In this document: piece by piece, positions 8,308-16,637 of the stretch
How the letters are laid out: each line of letters opens with the position of its first letter
How positions within the stretch are numbered: the stretch's first letter is position 1
Source of the DNA: Bacilli bacterium
Lineage (GTDB): Bacteria; Bacillota_I; Bacilli_A; RF39; UBA660
Direction of reading: 5' to 3'
NCBI GenBank assembly: GCA_017473105.1
Contig: JAFUNE010000002.1
Coordinates: forward strand, 42,520-106,519
DNA length: 64,000 bases
Translations under genes and position numbers: made by a program
The notes under the pieces: generated by a model
Told to the model about the DNA's origin: nothing
What the model saw: only the letters and a program-made list of their open reading frames with translations
The model's database searches: none

Positions 8308-8973
8308 TCAGCTTCTATATTGATTTAACTTAAATAATACATTTAGTAATGATTTACATTTATTATAATTATTTAATAGTATACTCCAATAATCACAATA
8401 TTTATGATAAATATTTTTGTAAATATTACTACAATCACAATAAATTCCTTTTTTTGAATAATAATTCTTTAATTCATTAATATCATTTTTATAATTCGAA
8501 AAAATATAGATTAACTCATATCTGTTAAAATTAGACCAGATTATATATACAAAAAAAGAAAAGAGTTTATCTAATTCTTCACCATCAATTACATTAATAT
8601 CCTTTTTAATATGTATAGATGAAAAAAAATTTGAATACTCATCATATATAAATGTCATATTATTATAACAATTAGACACAAAAAATTCTTTATAGTCTAA
8701 TTCATTACTATTTTTTTTAAATAAAAAAAATGGAAAAGAATAATCCAAAATTAAATACAAATATTTTATCTTATTATTAACTATAGAAAAAATAGTATTA
8801 TAAAAATTGATAAATTCATCTAAATTATGCAAAACAATTTCAAATTCACTTTCAGTGTTTATTTTGGTTAAAAAAATAGTAAAGTTATATTTAAAAACCA
8901 AACTATAAATAATTTCAAAATTATCTAGATTGTTATTATTTAATAGTTTTTTTTTAAATGTACTTAATTTCAT
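8308..8973 (-). CDS. Protein of unknown function upstream of the bacteriocin-like operon
   Basis: A 221-residue Asn/Tyr/Phe/Lys-rich protein with no signal peptide and no membrane helix that I trust; several hydrophobic aromatic segments (YLYLILDYSFPFFLF, LFSFFVYIIWSNF) suggest a folded helical domain. No family is recognised. It has its own compact promoter and the same orientation as the bacteriocin-like gene 200 bases downstream, so immunity or regulation of that operon is possible. The ribosome-binding site GGTGA stands 4 bases before the ATG. Its extreme AT content is like that of its accessory neighbours. Confidence 0.6.
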   Translation of the reverse strand: MKLSTFKKKLLNNNNLDNFEIIYSLVFKYNFTIFLTKINTESEFEIVLHNLDEFINFYNTIFSIVNNKIKYLYLILDYSFPFFLFKKNSNELDYKEFFVSNCYNNMTFIYDEYSNFFSSIHIKKDINVIDGEELDKLFSFFVYIIWSNFNRYELIYIFSNYKNDINELKNYYSKKGIYCDCSNIYKNIYHKYCDYWSILLNNYNKCKSLLNVLFKLNQYRS

Positions 8974-8988
8974 AATATCACCGAGTTA

Positions 8989-8997
8989 ATTATATCA
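8989..8997 (-). promoter_or_regulatory. Extended -10 promoter (TGATATAAT)
   Basis: A minus-strand TGATATAAT lies 16 bases before the start at 8973. It is back to back with the promoter of the tandem HTH gene, so both are probably controlled from the same palindromes at 9005-9029. Confidence 0.6.
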
Positions 8998-9004
8998 CAA
9001 ATAT

Positions 9005-9029
9005 CGTATTTTTGCATATAATACGTATT
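9005..9029. promoter_or_regulatory. Putative operator of the divergent HTH regulator
   Basis: Three copies of the half-site CGTATT/AATACG lie at 9005-9010, 9020-9025 and 9024-9029; the last two form the perfect palindrome AATACGTATT. The half-sites surround a TATAAT at 9017-9022 for the plus-strand gene. This is a typical position for autorepression by an XRE-type protein. Confidence 0.5.
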
Positions 9030-9072
9030 TTTTATTTTTAAATGGGAAAATTAAAATGGGTGGATTAAATAT

Positions 9073-9528
9073 ATGTATTTTCAAAGATTAATAAATATTA
9101 GAGAATTATATAATTACAATCAAAATCAAATGGCAAAGATATTAAAAACATCACAGTCGAATTACTCTAGATGGGAAAAAGCAACAGAATTAATACCATT
9201 AGATAAATTATCATTGTTTTGTAACTATTTTAATACAAATATGGATTACATGCTTGGAATAAGTAACTTCAAAAATGGAAATGGAACTCATTTATTAAAT
9301 AAAAAGATAATTGGTAAAAGAATAAAAATAATAAGGAAAAAATATATAATAACCCAAAAAGAATTAGCAGCATGCCTAAACACAACGCAATCAACCATAA
9401 GTGCAAACGAAAATGGAAAAACAAAGTTATTAACAGCTTTTGCTATACAAATAGTATATAAATATAATATATCACTTGATTGGATCTGTGGCAGAACTGA
9501 TAATATGAATATAAAAAAACAAATTTGA
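9073..9528 (+). CDS. Tandem XRE-type HTH transcriptional regulator
   Basis: A 151-residue protein made of two HTH_3 domains, about residues 5-62 and 75-145, each with the Q/S..S.W/NE pattern (TSQSNYSRWEK; TTQSTISANENGKT). It has no effector or membrane domain. The duplication within one chain suggests binding to paired half-sites as a monomer or dimer. It is divergent from the unknown gene at 8973 and has palindromes in between. The ribosome-binding site GGGTGG is 9 bases from the ATG. The gene ends inside a bidirectional terminator that insulates it from the convergent secreted-protein gene. Confidence 0.85.
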   Translation: MYFQRLINIRELYNYNQNQMAKILKTSQSNYSRWEKATELIPLDKLSLFCNYFNTNMDYMLGISNFKNGNGTHLLNKKIIGKRIKIIRKKYIITQKELAACLNTTQSTISANENGKTKLLTAFAIQIVYKYNISLDWICGRTDNMNIKKQI

Positions 9529-9557
9529 CAAGATGTTTCTTGCAAATTTGTTTTTTT
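9519..9557. terminator. Bidirectional terminator
   Basis: ACAAATTTG-A-CAAG / CTTG-CAAATTTGT with a 6-base loop (9519-9551), seven T on the plus strand and seven A on the other side. It overlaps the TGA of the HTH gene and serves both convergent genes. Confidence 0.9.
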
Positions 9558-10272
9558 ACCAGCTGCCAGACCAATATGCTTTTGCTGCATTTATATTATC
9601 GTAGTATGAGGATACACCATTTAAAGAAATTCCATTTGCATTAACTGAATACTTTTTAGAGTTTGCTAGACTAATTGTAGAAGTCGCATGTGAATAATCT
9701 GAAGCCGCTAATTGAGAAGTAATTGTAGCGGAAGTGTTTTTTTCTACATCAAAATACAAAGTTTCTTTTAATGATGATAAACTTCCTGACGGAAGTGCAA
9801 AAGATGTTCCAGCACCATTTGAAAATATTTGTGGATAATTAATTGAACTATTATAACAACTACCACTACTTAAACAATACTCTTGATTAAAATATAGATT
9901 ATTGTTTTTCACTTTAACATTTTGATAGAAGCCTATTCCTATAATGTCATAACTTCGAACACTAGGAATTATCTTCCATATCAACTCTGCTTTGTATCGA
10001 TAATTACTTCCATTTGCTGCTATACTTGATGTTAACTTTTTATAGGTCGTTTCAACCGTTGCACTTTTTGACTGAGAAGTATCAGCATTATTATATTCTT
10101 CTTCAGTTATTTCAGTGGTGATGGAATTATTATAAAAAGTACTTATAAAATTATTATATGTAACTGTTTTATAATACTTTGTTATATAGTATTGTTCATC
10201 ATTCTCTTCAGCTTTAACCAAAAACGGTAAAAAGAAAAGAGACACAGCAATTATCATAAATAATTTTCTCAT
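9556..10272 (-). CDS. Secreted protein of unknown function, antimicrobial-peptide-like context
   Basis: About 238 residues with a signal peptide (MRKLFMIIAVSLFFLPFLVK, cut near KA-EE). The mature chain is rich in Ser/Tyr/Asn/Thr, has two Cys close together (EYCLSSGSCYN) and no membrane anchor, so it is probably released. The segment TTEITEEEYNNAD recalls the start of some large secreted Bacillota antimicrobial proteins (geobacillin 26-like), but I cannot confirm membership. The start is at 10272; the ATG at 10290 is part of the ATGAAAGGAGG ribosome-binding site. The gene just upstream is a membrane-bound HTH protein that may sense and control it. Confidence 0.7.
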   Translation of the reverse strand: MRKLFMIIAVSLFFLPFLVKAEENDEQYYITKYYKTVTYNNFISTFYNNSITTEITEEEYNNADTSQSKSATVETTYKKLTSSIAANGSNYRYKAELIWKIIPSVRSYDIIGIGFYQNVKVKNNNLYFNQEYCLSSGSCYNSSINYPQIFSNGAGTSFALPSGSLSSLKETLYFDVEKNTSATITSQLAASDYSHATSTISLANSKKYSVNANGISLNGVSSYYDNINAAKAYWSGSW

Positions 10273-10330
10273 TTTTTTTCCTCCTTTCATAAATTATTTT
10301 ATTTATGAAAGTTAAATAATTGAACAAATT

Positions 10331-10353
10331 AAAAGTGGAAATCCTCCACTTTT
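10331..10353. terminator. Hairpin terminator between secreted protein and membrane HTH genes
   Basis: AAAAGTGGA/TCCACTTTT with a 5-base loop. On the minus strand it follows the stop of the HTH gene and ends in TTTTAATTTG. Confidence 0.7.
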
Positions 10354-10361
10354 AATAAGAA

Positions 10362-11141
10362 TTAATATAAAATTTTATTATTTGAATAGTGTTTATCAAA
10401 AATTAATTGTATTTTATGCTTTTCAAGTTTATTATTGTTTGAATAAGATATTACAAAGTAAATATCACCTAAATCATTTTTATGGATATTATTCATAATA
10501 TCATTGTTCGAAACGAAAGTAATATTTATAGTATTTACAACATCCGAAATATTCATTAATTGTTCAAACTCATTTTCAGTTGAATAATAATTAACGCTTT
10601 CATCTCCACTTTGAATTGCAACACTATATTGTTTAATTTTTGGTTCTAAATCCGTAGAAATCACCGAAGATTGAAAAGTAATATCATTAAGAATAAAAAT
10701 TGATTCATTATTATTATTGATTAAAAAACCATTAATAGCAAAATCATCATTGTCACTTTTTATATCATAAAGAAGATTTTTATTATAATTATTTATAGTA
10801 TATAGAACTGAAAAAACAAAAATTATAAATATCAATACAAAGGAGAAAATCTTTGTAATCTTTTTTTTGAATATTTTATTATATAATGTTATACCATTAA
10901 TAATTACAGAATCATTTTTATCTAATGTTTCTATTTTATCTCCATTTAAAATATCTTGAACACTAACTTTGAAGGCTTTACTTAATTCAAATAACAAAAC
11001 AGTATCAGGAACATTAATACCAGTTTCCCATTTAGAAATTGTTTTACTATTTACTCCAATCTTTTCTGCTAACTCTTCTTGAGTTAATCCTTCATTTTTT
11101 CTTAATTTAGAAATATACTTTCCTACCTTTTCAGAATCCAT
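10362..11141 (-). CDS. XRE-family regulator with transmembrane sensor domain
   Basis: About 259 residues: an HTH_3 domain (about 5-62; LTQEELAEKIGVNSKTISKWETG), a short linker, one membrane helix (about 98-118; IFSFVLIFIIFVFSVLY) and an extracytoplasmic domain of about 135 residues. The layout is that of membrane-tethered one-component regulators that respond to envelope or peptide signals. The start is at ATG 11141 with GGTGA six bases upstream; a longer frame to 11201 would add an implausible hydrophobic N-terminus. It is separated from the secreted protein gene only by a terminator, so regulation of that gene is an inference from position. Confidence 0.85.
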   Translation of the reverse strand: MDSEKVGKYISKLRKNEGLTQEELAEKIGVNSKTISKWETGINVPDTVLLFELSKAFKVSVQDILNGDKIETLDKNDSVIINGITLYNKIFKKKITKIFSFVLIFIIFVFSVLYTINNYNKNLLYDIKSDNDDFAINGFLINNNNESIFILNDITFQSSVISTDLEPKIKQYSVAIQSGDESVNYYSTENEFEQLMNISDVVNTINITFVSNNDIMNNIHKNDLGDIYFVISYSNNNKLEKHKIQLIFDKHYSNNKILY

Positions 11142-11612
11142 AGATTTCACCACACTTTCTTTCCTTAAATATATTATAATATAAAAAAAAATGTTCTTCA
11201 AATATAATATTAAATGCTATATTTAAATATAAAATAATAATTTTACAATATATGTAAAAGTCCTAAGAAACTATATAATTATATATACAATAAAATGTCA
11301 AAAAAATGTTCTACTTTGTCATTAAATGTCTTAAAAAGTGCATCAAATAATAATAAATAGTAATAATTCTATCATATTAAAGGTTTTTAATTTAATTAAC
11401 GCCTCCACTTTAAGGGCTTTTACTTTTTATATGATATTCCAAATATGATTCGAATATGTGATGAAAGTTTCAAAATATAATACTATATATGGCGATAATA
11501 TTAAAAGAAGAATAAATATTGCTATTGAAATATTTAAATGTTTCGTTTTAGAAATAGTGTTAATTGTGATAATATTAAAAAATACTGATTAAAAAAATAT
11601 AAGAAATGGTAA
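11142..11612. other. 471-base region without a confident gene
   Basis: A very AT-rich stretch. It contains a small plus-strand frame at 11461-11595, a GC-richer island near 11400-11416, and scattered AATGTC-like words around 11294-11332 that do not form a clear repeat. I see no tRNA, no strong terminator and no insertion sequence end. Confidence 0.6.
11461..11595 (+). CDS. Possible 44-residue small membrane protein
   Basis: An ATG-to-TAA frame coding a short basic N-terminus and one hydrophobic segment (CFVLEIVLIVIIL), the look of a small membrane peptide or type I toxin. There is no ribosome-binding site before the ATG and no clear promoter, so this may be chance in AT-rich DNA. Confidence 0.2.
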
Positions 11613-12335
11613 TTATTTATTTAACTGCCATTTTAAATATTCTTGATTATTTATAGTACTTATATTATAAAACATAGCATAGTCTTTATTATTAATCTTC
11701 CTAGCAAACACATGTCCTATTAAATGTGAATGTATGCTATTGTTATATGGATGAGGAAAATCACATGTTTCAATGTTATTTTCTTTAATAAAAATGATTT
11801 CCCATGATGAATCAAATAAACCGATCATTTCACCTTTTCTAAAATACTCATTTTTGGGGTAATTATGATAATCAAAAGGCTCTTTTGCTAAATGATAAAA
11901 AATATATACAAATCCTCCTTTTTTTGTTGTAGTTAATATTTTTTTTACTTTTTTCTTTAAATCTATATGAGAATTCTCTTTTAAATGCAATGATTTATAA
12001 CAATAAATCAAATCATAATGTTTATCTATTATATTCTCATAAAAATTATTATTAAATATATTTATATTATCATTCATATTAAAATATTTTATTTTTTCTT
12101 TTAATCCTATTACTTTATAACCATCGATTTGACCACCATTAAGAAATAAAGTATTTGATTCATAACAATCAATTTCATAACCTTTTCTAATGGCTGGCAA
12201 TGCATGTAAACCATCTCTATCATTAAGAATTAGTATTCTAACTTTTTTACCATAATAATTTTCAATATATTTTAACAAATATCTAAATCTTTGATATGGC
12301 TGACCATATACACTTCCATAATTTTTCTTTCCCAT
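11613..12335 (-). CDS. SAM-dependent methyltransferase-like protein
   Basis: About 240 residues. The N-terminal half reads as a Rossmann methyltransferase: VRILILNDRDGLHALPAIRKGYEIDCYESN, with a degenerate glycine motif I, an acidic residue ending strand 2, then YDLIYCYKSLHL (motif IV-like) and a GGFVYIFYHL strand. The C-terminal part is His/Asn rich (HPYNNSIHSHLIGH). The substrate is unknown. The start is at 12335, 5 bases after GGAGG. It is the last gene of the accessory block before the altered end of ftsW. Confidence 0.6.
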   Translation of the reverse strand: MGKKNYGSVYGQPYQRFRYLLKYIENYYGKKVRILILNDRDGLHALPAIRKGYEIDCYESNTLFLNGGQIDGYKVIGLKEKIKYFNMNDNINIFNNNFYENIIDKHYDLIYCYKSLHLKENSHIDLKKKVKKILTTTKKGGFVYIFYHLAKEPFDYHNYPKNEYFRKGEMIGLFDSSWEIIFIKENNIETCDFPHPYNNSIHSHLIGHVFARKINNKDYAMFYNISTINNQEYLKWQLNK

Positions 12336-12421
12336 TATAACCTCCAAAATTCATACTTGAGCTGCTAAATTTTGAATGTTGTAACATGAAAATTACCCCT
12401 CAAAAATTCGATGTATTTTCT

Positions 12422-12516
12422 TTGACCTTTTAATATTTTTTTAATATTTTAATTTTATATTTAAAACCACCCTGTTTAAAGTGCTACAAATCCCCTGTTT
12501 ATAAGGGACTTTTTTA
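12422..12516 (+). ncRNA. Possible small RNA at the accessory/core junction
   Basis: A plus-strand TTGACC (12422-12427), a 17-base spacer and TATTTT (12445-12450) would start a transcript of about 60 bases ending at a short stem (TCCC/GGGA, 12491-12508) with six T. The stem is weak. The region also carries three copies of the word CCCTGTT (12470, 12493 and 12547). Speculative. Confidence 0.2.
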
Positions 12517-13528
12517 TATGTTGTAAAAAGTTCAACAAAAATATTACCCCTGTTATTGGTACAAGGCCAACTACTACACTTAAGTTTAAAAGTGTTTGAA
12601 ATATTAGTAAAAATGATAAACCAAATATTAAGTATTTAGCAAATAAATCTGTTTGTTTTATTGCTGACTTTATTAAATTTGAGTATAGTGCAATAAATAA
12701 TAGTATTAGTAATAATGCTCCTACAAAACCAAATTCTTCACATATAATTGAGAATATAAAATCTGTTTGTGGTTCTGGTAAATAAAAATGTTTTTGTCTT
12801 GAATTTAAAAACCCAAATCCTAATAGTCCTCCTGGTCCTATTGCATATAAACTTTGAATCATTTGAAAACCACTTCCTAATGGATCACTCCATGGATTTA
12901 AAAAGGATACTATTCTTGCTAAACGATATGGTGCTATTAATACTAATATTACAATTCCTATTATTCCAAGAAATCCTACTTTATAGAATATCGATACATC
13001 TACACCACTTACAAATATAATTCCAATAAGAGACATTACAATAACCATTCCTGTTCCAAAGTCTGGTTCTAATAATATTAAAAAAAAGAAAAAAACTATT
13101 ACTAAAAATATTGGTAATATAAATTTATAAGTTTCTCTTTTTAATTTGTCATTATTTGATAAGTATTTTGATACGAAAATAATAAGCGATAATTTTGATA
13201 CTTCGCTTGGTTGAAAACCTAAACCAAATAATCCAAACCAACTTCTACTTCCGTTTCTGACTTTCCCTATTCCTGGTATTAGTACTAGTATTAGAAGAAT
13301 CATACTTAATAAAAGTAATTGATTTGAATATTTTTTGTATATTTTATAATCTATTTTTGAAAAAATAATCATAAAAATTAATCCAACTATAAAAAAAGAA
13401 GATTGTAGTAGTACATATCTAAATGAATTATTATATTTATATGATGAAACAATTGAACTACTTGAATAAATCATAATAAGCCCAATTAATGAAAGTAGTA
13501 TTGTATATATAAATATTTTTTTCTTCAT
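12476..13528 (-). CDS. ftsW: FtsW/SpoVE-type peptidoglycan polymerase, C-terminally altered
   Basis: A 350-residue SEDS protein. Conserved parts are present: NGSRSWFGLFGLGFQPSE, the GSGFQMIQSLYAIGPGGLLG loop and PEPQTDFIFSIICEE with the catalytic-loop Asp. These enzymes polymerise lipid II at the septum with a class B PBP. After VPITGV, where the family continues with an LPFxSYGGSS motif and the last membrane helix, this protein instead has IFLLNFLQHIKK and stops after 23 residues. Neither other frame restores the motif. It is about 30-50 residues shorter than usual. No ribosome-binding site is visible before the ATG. Family assignment (FtsW/SpoVE rather than RodA) rests on PEPQTDFIF and on dcw-like gene order. 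Confidence 0.88.
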   Translation of the reverse strand: MKKKIFIYTILLSLIGLIMIYSSSSIVSSYKYNNSFRYVLLQSSFFIVGLIFMIIFSKIDYKIYKKYSNQLLLLSMILLILVLIPGIGKVRNGSRSWFGLFGLGFQPSEVSKLSLIIFVSKYLSNNDKLKRETYKFILPIFLVIVFFFFLILLEPDFGTGMVIVMSLIGIIFVSGVDVSIFYKVGFLGIIGIVILVLIAPYRLARIVSFLNPWSDPLGSGFQMIQSLYAIGPGGLLGFGFLNSRQKHFYLPEPQTDFIFSIICEEFGFVGALLLILLFIALYSNLIKSAIKQTDLFAKYLIFGLSFLLIFQTLLNLSVVVGLVPITGVIFLLNFLQHIKKSLINRGFVAL

Positions 13529-13581
13529 AATATATTTTATTTTTTTTGTATTTTTTTATAACCAAAATATATTTAGTTGTG

Positions 13582-13590
13582 TGATATACT
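13582..13590 (+). promoter_or_regulatory. Extended -10 promoter (TGATATACT)
   Basis: Lies 19 bases before the ATG at 13609, with the AGGAG ribosome-binding site between. There is no -35 match. Confidence 0.6.
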
Positions 13591-13608
13591 ATAATAGGAG
13601 TTAGTTAT

Positions 13609-14418
13609 ATGAAAAAGAAAAAATTATTAGGAGTATTTTTAATTCTTATTTTCTTTGCTGGTTTTTTATTTGTAAAAGCTGATAGTGGTTGGGATACAGA
13701 TTATGATTCAGGTGGTGGCTGGGATAGTGGCTGGGATAGCGATTGGAGCAGTGATTGGGATTCAGATTATGGTGATGGCGAAGGTGGTGTTGCATTTTTA
13801 ATTTTTGCAATAGTTTTTATCACTATTATATTTATTATGATAAAGTCCAATTCTAGTTCTTCTAATGAAAAAGATAAAGTTGATGATATTGAAGATTATG
13901 AAGACGTCGTGGTTGATTTACCTGACTTTAATAAGGATGCATTCTTAGTTGATTGTTATGATAACTTTATTAAATTACAAAATGCATGGTCTGATTTTGA
14001 TTATGAAACTATGAAAACTTTAATCAGTGATGAGCTTTTTAAAAATTATAAATCTCAATTAAAAGTATTATCTGCTAAAAAGCAAAAAAATATTATGCAT
14101 GATTTTGAACTTATAGATGCTTACATTTCAAATTTTGAAAAGGATGGCAAATATTACTCTATTGATGTAATAATGACTGTTTCATTTTATGATTACGTAG
14201 TTAATAAAGATGGCAAAGTTGTTCGTGGCAAAAAGAAAACATTAGTTGAAAATAAATATTTACTAACATATAGTAAAGATGAGAGACATTCAAATACATG
14301 TCCTAATTGTGGGGCTACGCTTAAAAAAGAAGATGTTACAAAATGTGAATACTGTAAAACTATTATATCTAATAACAATCATGATTGGATTTTAGTTAAG
14401 AAACAAATAAAAAAATAA
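13609..14418 (+). CDS. Tim44-like domain protein with Trp/Asp-rich linker and zinc ribbon
   Basis: A 269-residue membrane protein: an N-terminal signal/membrane helix (about 5-24), a striking Gly/Ser/Trp/Asp repeat (25-62; repeated GWDS and DWDSD units), a membrane helix (about 64-83), a Tim44-like fold (about 105-215; FLVDCYDNFIKLQNAWSDFDYETM) and a C-terminal zinc ribbon with CPNC ... CEYC (about 228-248). Bacterial Tim44-like proteins of this layout are common in Bacillota, but their function is not established. It is divergent from ftsW with a compact promoter and insulated from helD by a bidirectional terminator. Confidence 0.85.
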   Translation: MKKKKLLGVFLILIFFAGFLFVKADSGWDTDYDSGGGWDSGWDSDWSSDWDSDYGDGEGGVAFLIFAIVFITIIFIMIKSNSSSSNEKDKVDDIEDYEDVVVDLPDFNKDAFLVDCYDNFIKLQNAWSDFDYETMKTLISDELFKNYKSQLKVLSAKKQKNIMHDFELIDAYISNFEKDGKYYSIDVIMTVSFYDYVVNKDGKVVRGKKKTLVENKYLLTYSKDERHSNTCPNCGATLKKEDVTKCEYCKTIISNNNHDWILVKKQIKK

Positions 14419-14440
14419 GGACTTTAAAAAGTTCTTATTT
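14413..14440. terminator. Bidirectional terminator
   Basis: AAATAAGGACTTT/AAAGTTCTTATTT (one G-T pair) with a 2-base centre, followed by T-rich sequence on both strands, between convergent genes. Confidence 0.8.
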
Positions 14441-16614
14441 TATTTTAGTTTTTTTGTTATTTCTTGATTATTTTGAAGTGGTTTTGTCAATTCTCCAACA
14501 TATATTATATCAAGTTCATGTAGTGCTCTTGTTATTGCTACATATAATAGTTTCATATCTAATGAACTTTGTGAAGAATATATTTCTTCATTTGCATTAT
14601 TAATAATTACAGCATCAAATTCTAGTCCTTTTGCTAATTGATTTGATATTGTACATATTTTAAATTTATCATCTGTTAAATCATCATTTATCGATACATC
14701 CGGTATTATAACTCCTTTTTGTTTTAGTTTATCATTTAACTCTTGTGACAGGATATTTGTTTTACTAATAATTGCAATACTTTTATAACCTTTTTTCGTA
14801 TATTCTTCTAATTTTTTTATTATTAGATCTGGAATATTATCTTCTTCTTTTGATTCTGTTAGTGTTACTGGATTACCATGTCTTACTACTAAATCTGATT
14901 TTCCAAGACCTATACTATTTGACACATTATCTGCCATATTCATTATTTCAGAAGTAGTTCTATAGCTTTTATTAAAATTAACAATTTCTCCGTCATTTTC
15001 AAACATAACATCATTTACTTTTGACCAATTCTCTATACCTCTATAGTCATAAATTGATTGAGCTATATCTCCAAATATACTAAATGTTGATGATGGCAAT
15101 GTTTGTTTTAAAGAATAAAAATTAAATTCTCCTAAATCTTGTGCCTCATCTACTACAACATGTCTAAATTTATCATATTCTCTATTTGGTGAAATACATT
15201 TTTTTATATAAATTAATGCTGCTAAATCTTCAAAATCGTATTTTTTTGATTTTATATTAGATAAAGTTTCTTTTTTTAGACTATTTATTTCATCATATTT
15301 ATACATATTATAATCGTTTATTGAAGCTATAAATAATTTATATAATTTTGTTGGTGTTACTTTTGATTTTGAAAAATATTTTCTTAATGTTGATTTACAA
15401 CATTTATTTATTTCTTCTCTTTCTTTTGCAAATTTAGTTCTTAGTTTTTCTTTTTCACTTGGTGAAGCTTCTTTAAATAGTTTGTGTGAATAGTCACTAT
15501 ATCTTGATAAGATTTTATCATAATTAGCTTCAATTAACGTACACAATCTATTAATTGTCATTTCTATTTTTCCGTTTAAACTTTGATTATAACCTTTTGA
15601 AACTTCATCAAATATTTGTTTTATATATTTGCTTTCTAATACTACAAAGTCTCCTATTTTTAAATCGTTTACTGTTAAACTTTCAAAGAATACCTCTAAA
15701 AATTTATCTATCATATTTTTATAATACATAGAACATTTAAATTTATCGTTATTATTTTTTTGTTTTCCATTAATTCTATCATTTACTTTATTGTTAGATG
15801 GAATTATTTCAATCTCTTCATCTATATACTCTTTTGCAAATTCTTCATATGTACATTGTTTAACACCTGATACATCTAGTTCTGGTAATACTGATCTGAT
15901 GTATTTTAAAAATACAGGGTTTGGTCCTATTACTAAATATTGACTTTGTTTTATAGAATTTAAATAATTATAAACTAAATATGCGATTCTGTGTAATGCA
16001 ACTGTTGTTTTACCAGAACCTGCTACTCCTTGAATAATCAAATTATCTGTTATCTTTTTTCTTATAACATCATTTTGTTCTTTTTGGATTGTTGAAACTA
16101 TACTTTTTAATCTTGCATCATTATTTGTATTTAAATATTTTTGAAGTAAACTGTCATTTGATACAAGGTCAACATCATGATATGAAATAAGTTTTCCTTT
16201 TTCTATTTCATATTGTCTTTTAAGTGACATGTCTCCGGATACTACTCCTCCTGGAGAAGTATAACTACATTTTCCGATTTCTGAGTCATAATATAATGAA
16301 CTAATTGGTGCTCTCCAATCTGTTACAATTATATTTGCGTCCCTCATTATTCCATTTTTTCCTATATATATTGTACTTGTTTTACCGTCATCGTCTGATG
16401 TGAAATCTATTCTTGCAAAATATGGATGTTGCATGGAAGTTTCTAAATTTGAAATATGTATTTTTTTTCTATCTGCTATACTCCATAATTCATCTATATT
16501 ACCTACAAAATCTTTATATAGTTTTTCTAAATCTATTTTTTCTATTTGTAGTACTTCACTTATTACTTTTATAGTTTCTTCTAATTTTTCTTGTTCTTTT
16601 TTCATATCTTTCAT
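14440..16614 (-). CDS. helD: HelD-type UvrD/Rep-family helicase
   Basis: A 724-residue superfamily 1 NTPase with Walker A in IIQGVAGSGKTTVALHR (about 190-206), motif II VVVDEAQDLGEFNF, motif III-like FSIFGDIAQSIYDYRG and motif VI LLYVAITRALHEL. The coiled N-terminus and the split around the inserted middle region are typical of HelD, which strips and recycles stalled RNA polymerase and can protect it from rifamycins. A second, 678-residue homologue lies at 44162-46198. The start is preceded by GGGGGT. It is probably co-transcribed with the pyrophosphatase gene 23 bases upstream. Confidence 0.9.
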   Translation of the reverse strand: MKDMKKEQEKLEETIKVISEVLQIEKIDLEKLYKDFVGNIDELWSIADRKKIHISNLETSMQHPYFARIDFTSDDDGKTSTIYIGKNGIMRDANIIVTDWRAPISSLYYDSEIGKCSYTSPGGVVSGDMSLKRQYEIEKGKLISYHDVDLVSNDSLLQKYLNTNNDARLKSIVSTIQKEQNDVIRKKITDNLIIQGVAGSGKTTVALHRIAYLVYNYLNSIKQSQYLVIGPNPVFLKYIRSVLPELDVSGVKQCTYEEFAKEYIDEEIEIIPSNNKVNDRINGKQKNNNDKFKCSMYYKNMIDKFLEVFFESLTVNDLKIGDFVVLESKYIKQIFDEVSKGYNQSLNGKIEMTINRLCTLIEANYDKILSRYSDYSHKLFKEASPSEKEKLRTKFAKEREEINKCCKSTLRKYFSKSKVTPTKLYKLFIASINDYNMYKYDEINSLKKETLSNIKSKKYDFEDLAALIYIKKCISPNREYDKFRHVVVDEAQDLGEFNFYSLKQTLPSSTFSIFGDIAQSIYDYRGIENWSKVNDVMFENDGEIVNFNKSYRTTSEIMNMADNVSNSIGLGKSDLVVRHGNPVTLTESKEEDNIPDLIIKKLEEYTKKGYKSIAIISKTNILSQELNDKLKQKGVIIPDVSINDDLTDDKFKICTISNQLAKGLEFDAVIINNANEEIYSSQSSLDMKLLYVAITRALHELDIIYVGELTKPLQNNQEITKKLK

Positions 16615-16637
16615 ATTTAGACCCCCATAGTAATAAA

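Noticed and set aside
10272..10290. Upstream ATG starts of the form ATGAAAGGAG for several secreted proteins (also near 3112 and 8129)
   Set aside because: The ATG is part of the Shine-Dalgarno region; the downstream ATG gives a proper signal peptide.
12457..12516. tracrRNA-like end (AAGTGCTACAAATCCCC with U-tailed stem)
   Set aside because: No Cas9 gene, CRISPR repeat or anti-repeat is present in the window, and the stem has only four or five pairs.
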